NCBI GenBank assembly: GCA_015523665.1
Contig: WAJX01000056.1
Coordinates: 1 to 7,408 of the forward strand
DNA: 7,408 nucleotides
From: Ferroglobus sp.
GTDB taxonomy: Archaea; Halobacteriota; Archaeoglobi; Archaeoglobales; Archaeoglobaceae
Direction: 5' to 3'
The translations under genes were made by a program, and so were the position numbers. Within the stretch, counting starts at the first letter, position 1. Every line of letters starts with the position of its first letter. Positions 1 to 5,437 of the stretch are shown here, piece by piece. The notes under the pieces are model-generated. The model had not been told where the DNA came from. It was given only the letters and a program-made list of their open reading frames with translations, and did not search any database.

Positions 1-1123
1 CACCACCCAAGGTTTCAGTAAGAGCTATCTCTGGATCTTTTATCTGTCTCTCTCCAGCTTCTCCTCTCAATTGCCATACAGCTTCAGCAACCTGTCTAAC
101 ACCGGTTGCTCCTAATGGGTGTCCACATGATAAAAGTCCACCACTTGGATTCACTGGAATGCTCCCATCTATCTTTGTTTCTCCTTCCTCAACTAATTTC
201 CCAGACTCGCCTTTCTTACATAATCCTGAAGCTTCCATTGCTAATAACTCACCTATAGAGAAGGCATCATGTACTTCAGCAAAGTCAATATCTTTTGCTG
301 TTATTCCTGCTTTCTTATATGCAAGCTCTACAGCTCGCATCAGCGATGTATAGGTCTCTACTCCAACTCCAGAGGATGGCTTTGATGGATATAACCCTGA
401 AACAAGTATACTTGTCTCTATCTTGATTGGATTATCAAATTCCCTAGCCACTTCTTCACTCGCTAGGATAGCTGCAGCAGCTCCGTCATTGTTTGGACAG
501 CATTGATACAATGTTAATGGATCAGCAATCATCCTTGAATTTAGCACATCTTCAACTGTTACTGGATCCCTAAACATTGCATAAGGATTCTTCGATGCGT
601 TTTCCCTACTTTTAACAACAACCATCGCCAATTGTTCTATTGTAGTCCCATACTTGTGCATGTGTCTAATAGCTCTCATAGCATATTTTCCTGTCATAGC
701 CATACCCATGCTAGCTTCGTGATCAAAACCAACTCCGAGAGGTAAAGCTCCTCGCATTATAGATAGTTTCTCCATTCCAAAAGCTAAGCCGATATCGTAT
801 AATCCCTTTTTTATACCAGTGTATATCTCATGTACAGCACCAGTCCCTGAAGCACACGCATTCTTTACATTTTCAATCGGAATTCCTAATAACCCCACAT
901 CTCTCAATACTAATTGCCCTGGACCTTGCATAGCTCCAGAGAATACCATGCCACAGTACGCATACTCAATTCTTTTCCTATCTATTCCTGCATCCTGTAT
1001 CGCAGCTTCTACAGCTTCAGCACCTAAATCAATAACTGGGATATTTGGACGTCCTTTCTGACCATTAAACCTACCAAATTTTGACATTCCTACTCCGATT
1101 ACATATACATCTCTATCGGCCAT
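1..1123 (-). CDS. Thiolase family protein (acetyl-CoA acetyltransferase / SCP-x-like), 3' end beyond the window
   Basis: This is a CoA-dependent thiolase, expected to be cytosolic, that cleaves 3-ketoacyl-CoA or condenses acyl-CoAs. About 374 codons are visible from the ATG at 1123. The frame is still open at the left edge, within the C-terminal TETLGG segment, so probably only some 15-20 residues are missing against the usual ~390. Visible motifs are the nucleophile Cys90 in NACASGTGAVHE, His285 in EVHDAFSIGELL and His335 in SCGHPLGATG. The HDAF motif is the archaeal/SCP-x form (SCP-x itself has HDCF), not the bacterial PhaA/FadA form. The start is supported by a strong GGGAGGTG site five bases upstream. 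In archaea such thiolases often sit beside a DUF35 OB-fold protein and HMG-CoA synthase; any such partner would lie to the left, outside the window. Family is secure; the choice between acetoacetyl-CoA synthesis for isoprenoids and fatty or aromatic acid breakdown is open. Confidence 0.93.
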   Translation of the reverse strand, partial: MADRDVYVIGVGMSKFGRFNGQKGRPNIPVIDLGAEAVEAAIQDAGIDRKRIEYAYCGMVFSGAMQGPGQLVLRDVGLLGIPIENVKNACASGTGAVHEIYTGIKKGLYDIGLAFGMEKLSIMRGALPLGVGFDHEASMGMAMTGKYAMRAIRHMHKYGTTIEQLAMVVVKSRENASKNPYAMFRDPVTVEDVLNSRMIADPLTLYQCCPNNDGAAAAILASEEVAREFDNPIKIETSILVSGLYPSKPSSGVGVETYTSLMRAVELAYKKAGITAKDIDFAEVHDAFSIGELLAMEASGLCKKGESGKLVEEGETKIDGSIPVNPSGGLLSCGHPLGATGVRQVAEAVWQLRGEAGERQIKDPEIALTETLGG

Positions 1124-1128
1124 CCATA

Positions 1129-1136
1129 CACCTCCC
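1129..1136 (-). promoter_or_regulatory. Ribosome-binding site of the thiolase gene
   Basis: The minus strand reads GGGAGGTG here, an almost full match to the archaeal anti-Shine-Dalgarno region, five bases before the ATG at 1123. It is the strongest such site in the window. Another ATG at 1127 is out of frame and too close to the site, which fixes the start. Confidence 0.85.
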
Positions 1137-1163
1137 AAACTTTCTAACTTTTAGTTTTCAACT

Positions 1164-1177
1164 TTTAAATATATATT
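1164..1177 (-). promoter_or_regulatory. Putative TATA element of the thiolase gene (nearly symmetric AT box)
   Basis: On the minus strand this reads AATATATATTTAAA after a purine-rich GGAAAG that could be a BRE. Its centre near 1170 predicts transcription starting around 1145, giving a leader of about 20 nt that contains the ribosome-binding site. The same bases read TTTAAATATA on the plus strand, so the box could also fire toward the flavin reductase gene. Inferred from pattern and spacing only. Confidence 0.5.
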
Positions 1178-1300
1178 CTTTCCTTTTAAAGCGAGCAATC
1201 TTGTGTGTATTTACAAAATAATAAAATTATTAGAATTATTAATATATTAAATAATAATAAAATAAATTCAAATAAATCAAAATCTAAAAGCATGGAAAAC

Positions 1301-1308
1301 TATAATAT
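1301..1308 (+). promoter_or_regulatory. Putative TATA box for leaderless transcription of the flavin reductase gene
   Basis: TATAATAT, preceded by the A/G-rich GGAAAAC, is centred 26-27 bp before the ATG at 1331. That spacing would put the first transcribed base at the start codon. No Shine-Dalgarno site precedes that ATG, which agrees with a leaderless mRNA. The surroundings are very AT-rich, so chance matches are easy. Confidence 0.4.
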
Positions 1309-1330
1309 TGTATCCACAAATAAACATTTG

Positions 1331-1909
1331 ATGAAAAAAGTAGATGTGAGATTAGATGATGTAAGAAGAGTCATTAGACTGATGCACCCTCGTCCTATCG
1401 TATTGTTAACATGTAGTGATAAAGAGGGAAAAGAGAACGCAATAACTGTAGCTTGGTCAACTCCAACTTCTTTTGAGCCACCGATGGTTGCGGTTAGCGT
1501 ATCTCCAAAAAATTATTCTCACTCATTGATATCTGAAACGAAGGAATTTGTTGTCAATGTGCCACCAATAGATTTACTAGATGAGAGTTATTTTATTGGA
1601 AGTTATAGTGGTAAAGAGCTGGATAAATTCAAAGAAATAAAACTTACAAAAAAACCGGCAAAAAAGGTTAAAGCTCCAATAATAGAGGAGTGCTTTGCTC
1701 ACTTAGAATGTAAAGTTGAAAAAGAAGTTAATACTGGGGATCATACTTTATTTATAGGTTTAGTCTTGGCGGCCTACTCATCAGAAGGAGCATTTACAAA
1801 TGAAGGGGTAATAGATATCAAAAAATTCAAGCCGATAATGCATTGTGGTGGAAATATTTTCACAACGATTAGTGATAAGATATTCAAACCAAAAGAGCTG
1901 AAGATTTAA
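1331..1909 (+). CDS. Flavin reductase-like FMN-binding protein (DIM6/NTAB, flavoredoxin type)
   Basis: A 192-residue protein of the flavin reductase-like split-barrel family (COG1853 type), which binds FMN and works as a flavin:NAD(P)H reductase or small electron carrier in the cytosol. Visible family landmarks are MHPRPIVLLTC near residues 18-28, NAITVAWSTPTSFEPPMVAV followed by SVSPKNYSHSLI (the FMN-contacting region), FVVNVP, the GSYSGKELDKF loop, GDHTLFIGLV and a C-terminal HCGGNIFTTI. The frame is open back to a GTG at 1205, but the extra 42 residues are a low-complexity run of N, K, I and S without family resemblance. I therefore start at MKKVDVRL (1331), which gives the usual family length and is backed by a TATA-like box 26 bp upstream; an ATG at 1292 is the alternative. 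It is divergent from the thiolase and convergent with the next gene. The electron partner is unknown. Confidence 0.88.
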   Translation: MKKVDVRLDDVRRVIRLMHPRPIVLLTCSDKEGKENAITVAWSTPTSFEPPMVAVSVSPKNYSHSLISETKEFVVNVPPIDLLDESYFIGSYSGKELDKFKEIKLTKKPAKKVKAPIIEECFAHLECKVEKEVNTGDHTLFIGLVLAAYSSEGAFTNEGVIDIKKFKPIMHCGGNIFTTISDKIFKPKELKI

Positions 1910-1958
1910 TATATTATATATATATTTAATTAAAAGATAAAAATAATAACATTTAAAA
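1910..1958. terminator. AT-only convergent spacer with a U-rich terminator-like tract
   Basis: The 49 bp between two convergent stop codons are almost entirely A and T. On the minus strand, downstream of the FMN oxidase gene, the region 1930-1950 reads as a T-rich run (TTATTATTTTTATCTTTTAA), which resembles archaeal intrinsic U-tract termination. On the plus strand there is only an alternating TATA stretch with short T runs. No GC hairpin is present. Confidence 0.4.
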
Positions 1959-2957
1959 TTAAGCCAAGATTAAAATATCCTTAGAAATTGAATTTATGTC
2001 TTTACAACCACATATGGCCATAGTTCGCTTTAGTTCATCATTTATGGCTAAAAATAAGGAGATGATTCCATTTTTTCCATCAGCAGCTAATCCGACTAAT
2101 GTAGTTGATCCCATTAAAACACCCTTCGCACCTAAAGCTAATCCTTTTAAAACGTCTGTACCTCTTCTAAAACCGCTATCTACAAGTATCGCAATATCTG
2201 TCCCCTCTATCTCCTTAACTATTTCTGGCAAAACTTCTAATGGATGTGCTGCATAATCTAAAACTGTACCACCATGATTAGACACCACTATGGCATCTGC
2301 AAAATTTGAAGCTTTTTTAGCATCACTCTCACTTAAAATGCCCTTAACAACAAATGGGATATTTAGTGTAGAAGCTATTTCAGATAACTCACTTATCTTT
2401 TTTGGCCCTGTTACACCTCCAAGAATTAGTCTATCTCCCAATTTACCTCCATAAAAATAGTCAATATCTATTCCAACAGCTATTACTCCAATTTTTTCTG
2501 CAAACGATAACTCTTCAATTATTTTCTCATTCTCTTTATATGGCTTAGTAATTTTTACTACATTAGCTCCAGTATTAACCATCTCAAGTAGTTGATCCTT
2601 ACTTCCTGCTCCCATCCAAGCTATTGATCCTATTTCTTTCATCGCTTCTGCAACCAATTTTAGAGGTTTAGGGGCCAAATCACCCATTCCACTCATCGCA
2701 CCACTCATTATTGGCATTTCGAGTCGTTGACCAAACAATGTTATTCTCGTATCTATTTCTGATAAATCCGAAATATCTTCTAAAAGTTTCATTTTTAGTC
2801 GTATTTTTTTAAAAAATTCTCGATTATAAAACCAAGTATATCCGCTCTCAGCACCACCTATTTCACCTAAAAATCTTTTTATTCTATCTACACCCCCTAG
2901 CGATCTCAATTTTTCTAATCCTTTTTGTACAACTTCAGTATAACTGTTCTCAACCAT
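1959..2957 (-). CDS. FMN-dependent alpha-hydroxy-acid oxidase/dehydrogenase-like protein with altered substrate site
   Basis: A 332-residue TIM-barrel flavoenzyme of the alpha-hydroxy-acid oxidising family (LldD, glycolate oxidase, lactate oxidase; related to type 2 IPP isomerase). Visible landmarks are GGAESGYTWFYN (34-45), LFGQRLEMPIMSGAMSG (74-90), the conserved flavin-contacting Lys205 in PFVVKGIL, catalytic-base His228 in VVSNHGG (224-230), and the FMN phosphate site DSGFRRGTDVLKGLALGA (260-277) followed by MGS. The family normally reads SNHGGR, where the Arg binds the substrate carboxylate; here it is Thr231. The usual PRvL segment reads LKMKLL. It is shorter than the ~360-residue glycolate oxidases, as in the clostridial/archaeal branch. 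The start at 2957 is set by GGTGAT three bases upstream. FMN binding and fold are secure. The substrate is not: lactate, glycolate or another hydroxy acid are guesses, and the missing Arg argues for caution. Confidence 0.88.
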   Translation of the reverse strand: MVENSYTEVVQKGLEKLRSLGGVDRIKRFLGEIGGAESGYTWFYNREFFKKIRLKMKLLEDISDLSEIDTRITLFGQRLEMPIMSGAMSGMGDLAPKPLKLVAEAMKEIGSIAWMGAGSKDQLLEMVNTGANVVKITKPYKENEKIIEELSFAEKIGVIAVGIDIDYFYGGKLGDRLILGGVTGPKKISELSEIASTLNIPFVVKGILSESDAKKASNFADAIVVSNHGGTVLDYAAHPLEVLPEIVKEIEGTDIAILVDSGFRRGTDVLKGLALGAKGVLMGSTTLVGLAADGKNGIISLFLAINDELKRTMAICGCKDINSISKDILILA

Positions 2958-2960
2958 AAA

Positions 2961-2966
2961 ATCACC
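2961..2966 (-). promoter_or_regulatory. Ribosome-binding site of the FMN oxidase gene
   Basis: GGTGAT on the minus strand, three bases before the ATG at 2957. The arrangement GGTGAT-N3-ATG is the same as at the nitroreductase start near 7258. Confidence 0.75.
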
Positions 2967-2980
2967 TTTTTAATTTTAAT

Positions 2981-2995
2981 TTTTATATACTTAAA
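2981..2995 (-). promoter_or_regulatory. Putative TATA region of the FMN oxidase gene
   Basis: The minus strand reads TTTAAGTATATAAAA. Taking TTTAAGTA (2988-2995) as the box, its centre lies about 34-35 bp before the ATG, predicting a leader of only 8-10 nt with the ribosome-binding site at its very 5' end. A second TATA-like string lies further upstream near 3036-3045. Confidence 0.4.
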
Positions 2996-3061
2996 TTTAC
3001 TGGTAGTTTAGATAATTTTTGCTTATCCTATACATATAAAATAAGAATAACTTTCAAAATT

Positions 3062-3967
3062 TTAAAAAACTAGATTTAACAATTTCGCAGCGTTTAAACC
3101 TAGTATTTTTAATTTCTCATCTTCTGTTAGATAAGGAGATTCTTTTACTATCAACACTTCCCTCTCAATATTACTTCCACCTACAGCTGGAAAATCTGAT
3201 CCAAAAAGAATTTTGTCAATAACATTTCTAATTTTATCTACTAAATTTTTACCACTAAATATAAACCAATTAACAGCAGATGTATCACCATACGCGTTAT
3301 CATACTTGTAAAGGATTTCAAGTGCTTCTTTCATCCATATTCCCATGTGAAACGCACTATAACTACCTATATGAGCAAGTACAATTTTTAAATCAAATTC
3401 ATTTAAAATGGGTATCAGATTTGTCGGATTTGCAAACTTAGCAATTTCAGGTATTTCAAATGGTCCAGGATCGCAACCAGTATGCATTAAAATGATCCAA
3501 TCATTTTTCTCGCAATATTCACATATTACTCTAAAGTTATCACATTTCGATGGATCAAAGATTTGAAACGTCGGAAGAAATTTCAATCCTTTTACATTCC
3601 ATTTTTTTAATTGTTTTAACTTCTCATATATCTTTTCCTCACTTCTATTAGGATTTACAGATCCAAACCATGTAAACTTCTCTGGAAAGTTAGATATCAT
3701 TTTTAGAACTCTTTCTTCTCTCTTTTGCCTTTCTCTTTCTATAGCCATCCTTTTAAGGAAATAAATAACCCTATCAGCCGTCCATCCAGTAAAATTGGTG
3801 AGATCTTTTATCTTTTTTTTAACATCAGGTATATCATAATCCCCTACTTCATAATCTGGTGTCAATAGAACTGCATGTGAAACTTTAGCTCTCTCTATTT
3901 CTTTCAATATTATCTCTTCGCTGATATCAAACAAGAAAGGATGAAGATGAAAATCTATGATAAGCAT
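3062..3967 (-). CDS. Metal-dependent amidohydrolase-superfamily protein (amidohydrolase 2 / ACMSD-like)
   Basis: A 301-residue TIM-barrel hydrolase or decarboxylase of the amidohydrolase_2 group (COG2159 type, which includes aminocarboxymuconate-semialdehyde decarboxylase and many uncharacterised proteins). The metal-site pattern is complete: His7 and His9 in IIDFHLHPF, His162 in IILMHTGCDPG, His199 in IVLAHIGSYSAF and Asp258 in ILFGSDFPAVGG. KGLKFLP (126-132) after the SVNPN segment is also typical. A charged helical insert (about 65-90, rich in K, R and E) lies between the first strands. Members use one catalytic metal, usually zinc, to hydrolyse C-N or C-O bonds or to remove carboxylates from ring-derived acids. 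No Shine-Dalgarno site precedes the ATG at 3967, and a TTTAAAAA box 26-27 bp upstream suggests leaderless transcription. It lies 104 bp before the FMN oxidase gene and 71 bp after the radical SAM gene on the same strand. The substrate cannot be told from sequence. Confidence 0.88.
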   Translation of the reverse strand: MLIIDFHLHPFLFDISEEIILKEIERAKVSHAVLLTPDYEVGDYDIPDVKKKIKDLTNFTGWTADRVIYFLKRMAIERERQKREERVLKMISNFPEKFTWFGSVNPNRSEEKIYEKLKQLKKWNVKGLKFLPTFQIFDPSKCDNFRVICEYCEKNDWIILMHTGCDPGPFEIPEIAKFANPTNLIPILNEFDLKIVLAHIGSYSAFHMGIWMKEALEILYKYDNAYGDTSAVNWFIFSGKNLVDKIRNVIDKILFGSDFPAVGGSNIEREVLIVKESPYLTEDEKLKILGLNAAKLLNLVF

Positions 3968-3989
3968 AATATTATTTTAACCATATAAC

Positions 3990-3997
3990 TTTTTAAA
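3990..3997 (-). promoter_or_regulatory. Putative TATA box of the amidohydrolase gene (leaderless spacing)
   Basis: TTTAAAAA on the minus strand, centred 26-27 bp before the ATG at 3967. Together with the lack of any GGTG-like site before the ATG, it suggests that the mRNA begins at the start codon. Confidence 0.42.
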
Positions 3998-4038
3998 TTT
4001 TAACCAATATTTTACAAATCCAAAATTTTATTTTAAGT

Positions 4039-4953
4039 TTAAAGAGAGATTAATCCCATATTATACATCTGATTGCAAGTAAAAACCTGTATACCAGTTC
4101 TTTCAAGAGATTTGATCATTTTTCTTGCACTTTCTAACTCACTAAGCATCCGATCTTTCTCATCCGGAATAAAACCATCGACTCCTGTGAAGATAATACC
4201 ATCTTTTGTAAAGAGGTAATTAAAAACATGATCGCAAGTGAAATACGTTGGAACGTTTATTTTTTCTATCAGCATTTGCAACTCATCAAGTTGTTGATAG
4301 GCATTCAAAGGTGTTATTTTATCCTTAAGATGAGCCATTGGTGTATTAGGAAATATCGTTAATGTTCTAATTCTTACAAAAGTTGGTTTTACAGAGTTTA
4401 TAACTTTAGCAGTATCTCTAACATGTTCTATACTTTTTTCAATCCCTCCTAATCCAACCATAACATAATAAGTTAACTCAAAAAATTTTACAACTTTTTT
4501 ACCAGCTTTAATCAACCCCTCATCAGTTACTCCCTTCTTTACAAGCTCTAAAATTTCATTGTTCCCACTTTCTAATCCCATATGAATTCTCGTTAATCCC
4601 ACATCCTTCAACATCTCTAATTTATCCTCTGGCATTTCTGCAATACTTTTTGCTCTGGCATAAGCTGTTATTCTTTTAATCTCTGGATATCTTTTCTTTA
4701 AATATGCAATGATCTCGCAAATATCTGGATGAATTAATGGATCAGAATCCCCCAGAAATGCAGTATTAGATGGTGGAAAGAACTTATGCATCTCATCAAT
4801 ATCCCTCATTATCTCTTCTTTACTCCTAAGCTGAAATTTTATTGATTTATACATCCTACAAAATTTGCATCTATTCCAATTACATCCTCTTATAACTCTT
4901 ATCAAATAACTACTAGCCTCGCTTGGAGGTCTAAACGGTGGAAAATCATACAT
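4039..4953 (-). CDS. Radical SAM protein with a CX4CX2C iron-sulfur motif
   Basis: A 304-residue radical SAM enzyme of unknown specificity. These enzymes use a [4Fe-4S] cluster to cleave S-adenosylmethionine and start radical chemistry. The cluster cysteines are C24, C29 and C32 in RGCNWNRCKFCRMY, so the spacing is CX4CX2C rather than the usual CX3CX2C. The core continues with FLGDSDPLIHPDI (66-78), an Elp3-like RIHMGLESGNNEILELVKKG (122-141) and a YYVMVGLGG strand (162-170). No N-terminal B12-binding domain and no C-terminal SPASM cysteine cluster is visible; the remaining C-terminal cysteines are isolated. Two in-frame ATGs lie at 4959 and 4953. I prefer 4953 because TTTATCTA lies about 25 bp upstream, fitting a leaderless start, and there is no Shine-Dalgarno site; the other choice adds only two residues. 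It leads the run of three minus-strand genes. From memory, related clostridial and archaeal proteins share a GCxxNKCxFCxMYK signature; none that I know has an assigned reaction. Confidence 0.87.
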   Translation of the reverse strand: MYDFPPFRPPSEASSYLIRVIRGCNWNRCKFCRMYKSIKFQLRSKEEIMRDIDEMHKFFPPSNTAFLGDSDPLIHPDICEIIAYLKKRYPEIKRITAYARAKSIAEMPEDKLEMLKDVGLTRIHMGLESGNNEILELVKKGVTDEGLIKAGKKVVKFFELTYYVMVGLGGIEKSIEHVRDTAKVINSVKPTFVRIRTLTIFPNTPMAHLKDKITPLNAYQQLDELQMLIEKINVPTYFTCDHVFNYLFTKDGIIFTGVDGFIPDEKDRMLSELESARKMIKSLERTGIQVFTCNQMYNMGLISL

Positions 4954-4973
4954 AATCATACTTTTACAGTATC

Positions 4974-4981
4974 TAGATAAA
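4974..4981 (-). promoter_or_regulatory. Putative TATA box of the radical SAM gene
   Basis: TTTATCTA on the minus strand after AAAAAC, centred about 24-25 bp before the ATG at 4953. This supports leaderless transcription from the second of the two adjacent ATGs. Confidence 0.38.
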
Positions 4982-5010
4982 GTTTTTACTCGTCTTGTGC
5001 ATTACTTATC

Positions 5011-5170
5011 ACCTAAGCCTTAACCTAATGCTCTTTAATTATATAATATATTTTATAAATTTAATTTAAATTTATTAAATATCTATTAAAATTAAATTAT
5101 TATTAATTAAATTAATTAATTTACACAATCAATCAATTCTTAACAAGCGATATGGGTTAAGAGCTTATGT
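5011..5170. repeat. Imperfect inverted repeat flanking the AT-only core
   Basis: The left arm, 5011-5025, read on the minus strand, is GGTTAAGGCTTAGGT. The right arm, 5155-5170, is GGTTAAGAGCTTATGT. They match at 14 positions with one extra A and one mismatch. Weaker similarity continues outward to TGCA at both sides (4998-5001 and 5180-5183). The arms enclose about 130 bp of AT-rich DNA. I found no clear target-site duplication next to the outer ends. Confidence 0.5.
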
Positions 5171-5260
5171 AAATTTAATTGCAGTCATTTAACTTTTAAA
5201 CTTAACAAAACAATAACAAAACTAAATTTAAAAACCTATAAAACAAAAATAAATATTAAC

Positions 5261-5282
5261 AACATTTAGATGATCAAATGTT
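5261..5282. promoter_or_regulatory. Perfect 7-bp dyad (AACATTT-N8-AAATGTT), possible operator
   Basis: AACATTT at 5261-5267 and its exact complement AAATGTT at 5276-5282 form a 22-bp dyad with an 8-bp spacer. Its size suits a dimeric winged-helix or TetR-like regulator. It lies about 92 bp upstream of the best TATA box of the ligase gene, so it would act from upstream. It could also fold as a small hairpin if transcribed. Confidence 0.4.
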
Positions 5283-5326
5283 CTAAGTTTAAGAAGTTAA
5301 ATTAGAAAAATTAACTCTTTGATCAT
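5270..5326. repeat. Inverted repeat ATGATCAAA ... TTTGATCAT with an inner AGTTAA/TTAACT stem
   Basis: ATGATCAAA at 5270-5278 is the exact reverse complement of TTTGATCAT at 5318-5326, 9 bp with a 39-bp spacer. Inside it, AGTTAA (5295-5300) can pair with TTAACT (5311-5316). The left arm overlaps the preceding dyad, so the two pairings exclude each other. Each arm contains the palindrome TGATCA, and AGATCA recurs at 5384-5389 just after the ligase TATA box. Confidence 0.4.
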
Positions 5327-5373
5327 TCTTCTCTAATATAAACCACCTACAACCGTTATTTCAAATCCCAAGG

Positions 5374-5381
5374 TTTAAATA
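5374..5381 (+). promoter_or_regulatory. Putative TATA box of the acyl-CoA ligase gene
   Basis: TTTAAATA is a very good match to the archaeal consensus. Its centre predicts a start near 5404 and a leader of about 34 nt ahead of the GTG at 5438. An alternative box, TATAATTA at 5401-5408, is centred 33-34 bp before the GTG and would give a leader of only about 8 nt. Confidence 0.5.
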
Positions 5382-5425
5382 TCAGATCACGATTTTAGAT
5401 TATAATTAACAAAAATAACAAATTT

Positions 5426-5431
5426 GGGGTG
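5426..5431 (+). promoter_or_regulatory. Ribosome-binding site deciding the ligase start
   Basis: GGGGTG lies six bases before the GTG at 5438. The upstream in-frame GTG at 5429 overlaps this site and so cannot use it, which favours 5438. Confidence 0.6.
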
Positions 5432-5437
5432 TTTGAA

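Larger units (their letters stand above)
4954..5437. other. Long divergent non-coding region with an extremely AT-rich core and several inverted repeats
   Basis: No plausible gene was seen on either strand; the short open frames are broken within about a dozen codons. The core at about 5035-5125 is nearly all A and T, with runs such as TTAATTAAATTAATTAATTTA. Flanking segments with more G and C form an imperfect inverted repeat (5011-5025 with 5155-5170). A second cluster of dyads lies at 5261-5326. The right end holds the ligase promoter. No tRNA, rRNA or CRISPR repeat is visible. The likely role is control of the two divergent genes; an unannotated small RNA or a decayed small mobile element cannot be excluded. 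Confidence 0.6.

Noticed and set aside
159..353. Plus-strand open frame of 64 codons, and a similar one at 819-1061
   Set aside because: Both lie inside the thiolase gene on the opposite strand, which has clear catalytic motifs. The antisense proteins are rich in S, P and A with no family resemblance.
1205..1330. N-terminal extension of the flavin reductase from a GTG at 1205
   Set aside because: The 42 extra codons translate AT-rich intergenic DNA into an N/K/I/S run unlike the family. A start at 1331 gives the normal length.
1996..2256. Plus-strand open frame of 86 codons
   Set aside because: It is antisense to the FMN oxidase gene, which carries the conserved motifs; there is no ribosome-binding site and no recognisable domain.
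3036..3050. T-rich minus-strand tract after the amidohydrolase stop as a terminator
   Set aside because: The run is short and interrupted (TTATTCTTATTTTAT) and could equally be a TATA element of the next gene, so I did not call it.
5101..5123. Short TTAA/ATTAATT repetition considered as a tandem repeat or CRISPR-like array
   Set aside because: It is simple A/T low complexity without unique spacers or a fixed repeat unit.
5035..5125. AT-only core considered as a replication origin
   Set aside because: No cdc6/orc1 gene, no recognisable origin-recognition-box repeats and no other replication gene are in the window. Low GC alone is common in intergenic DNA of such genomes.
4998..5183. Complete insertion sequence or MITE with target-site duplication
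   Set aside because: The bases next to the outer TGCA ends (ending TCGTCTTG on the left, starting GTCATTTA on the right) do not form a convincing direct repeat, and no transposase is present. I keep only the inverted repeat as an observation.
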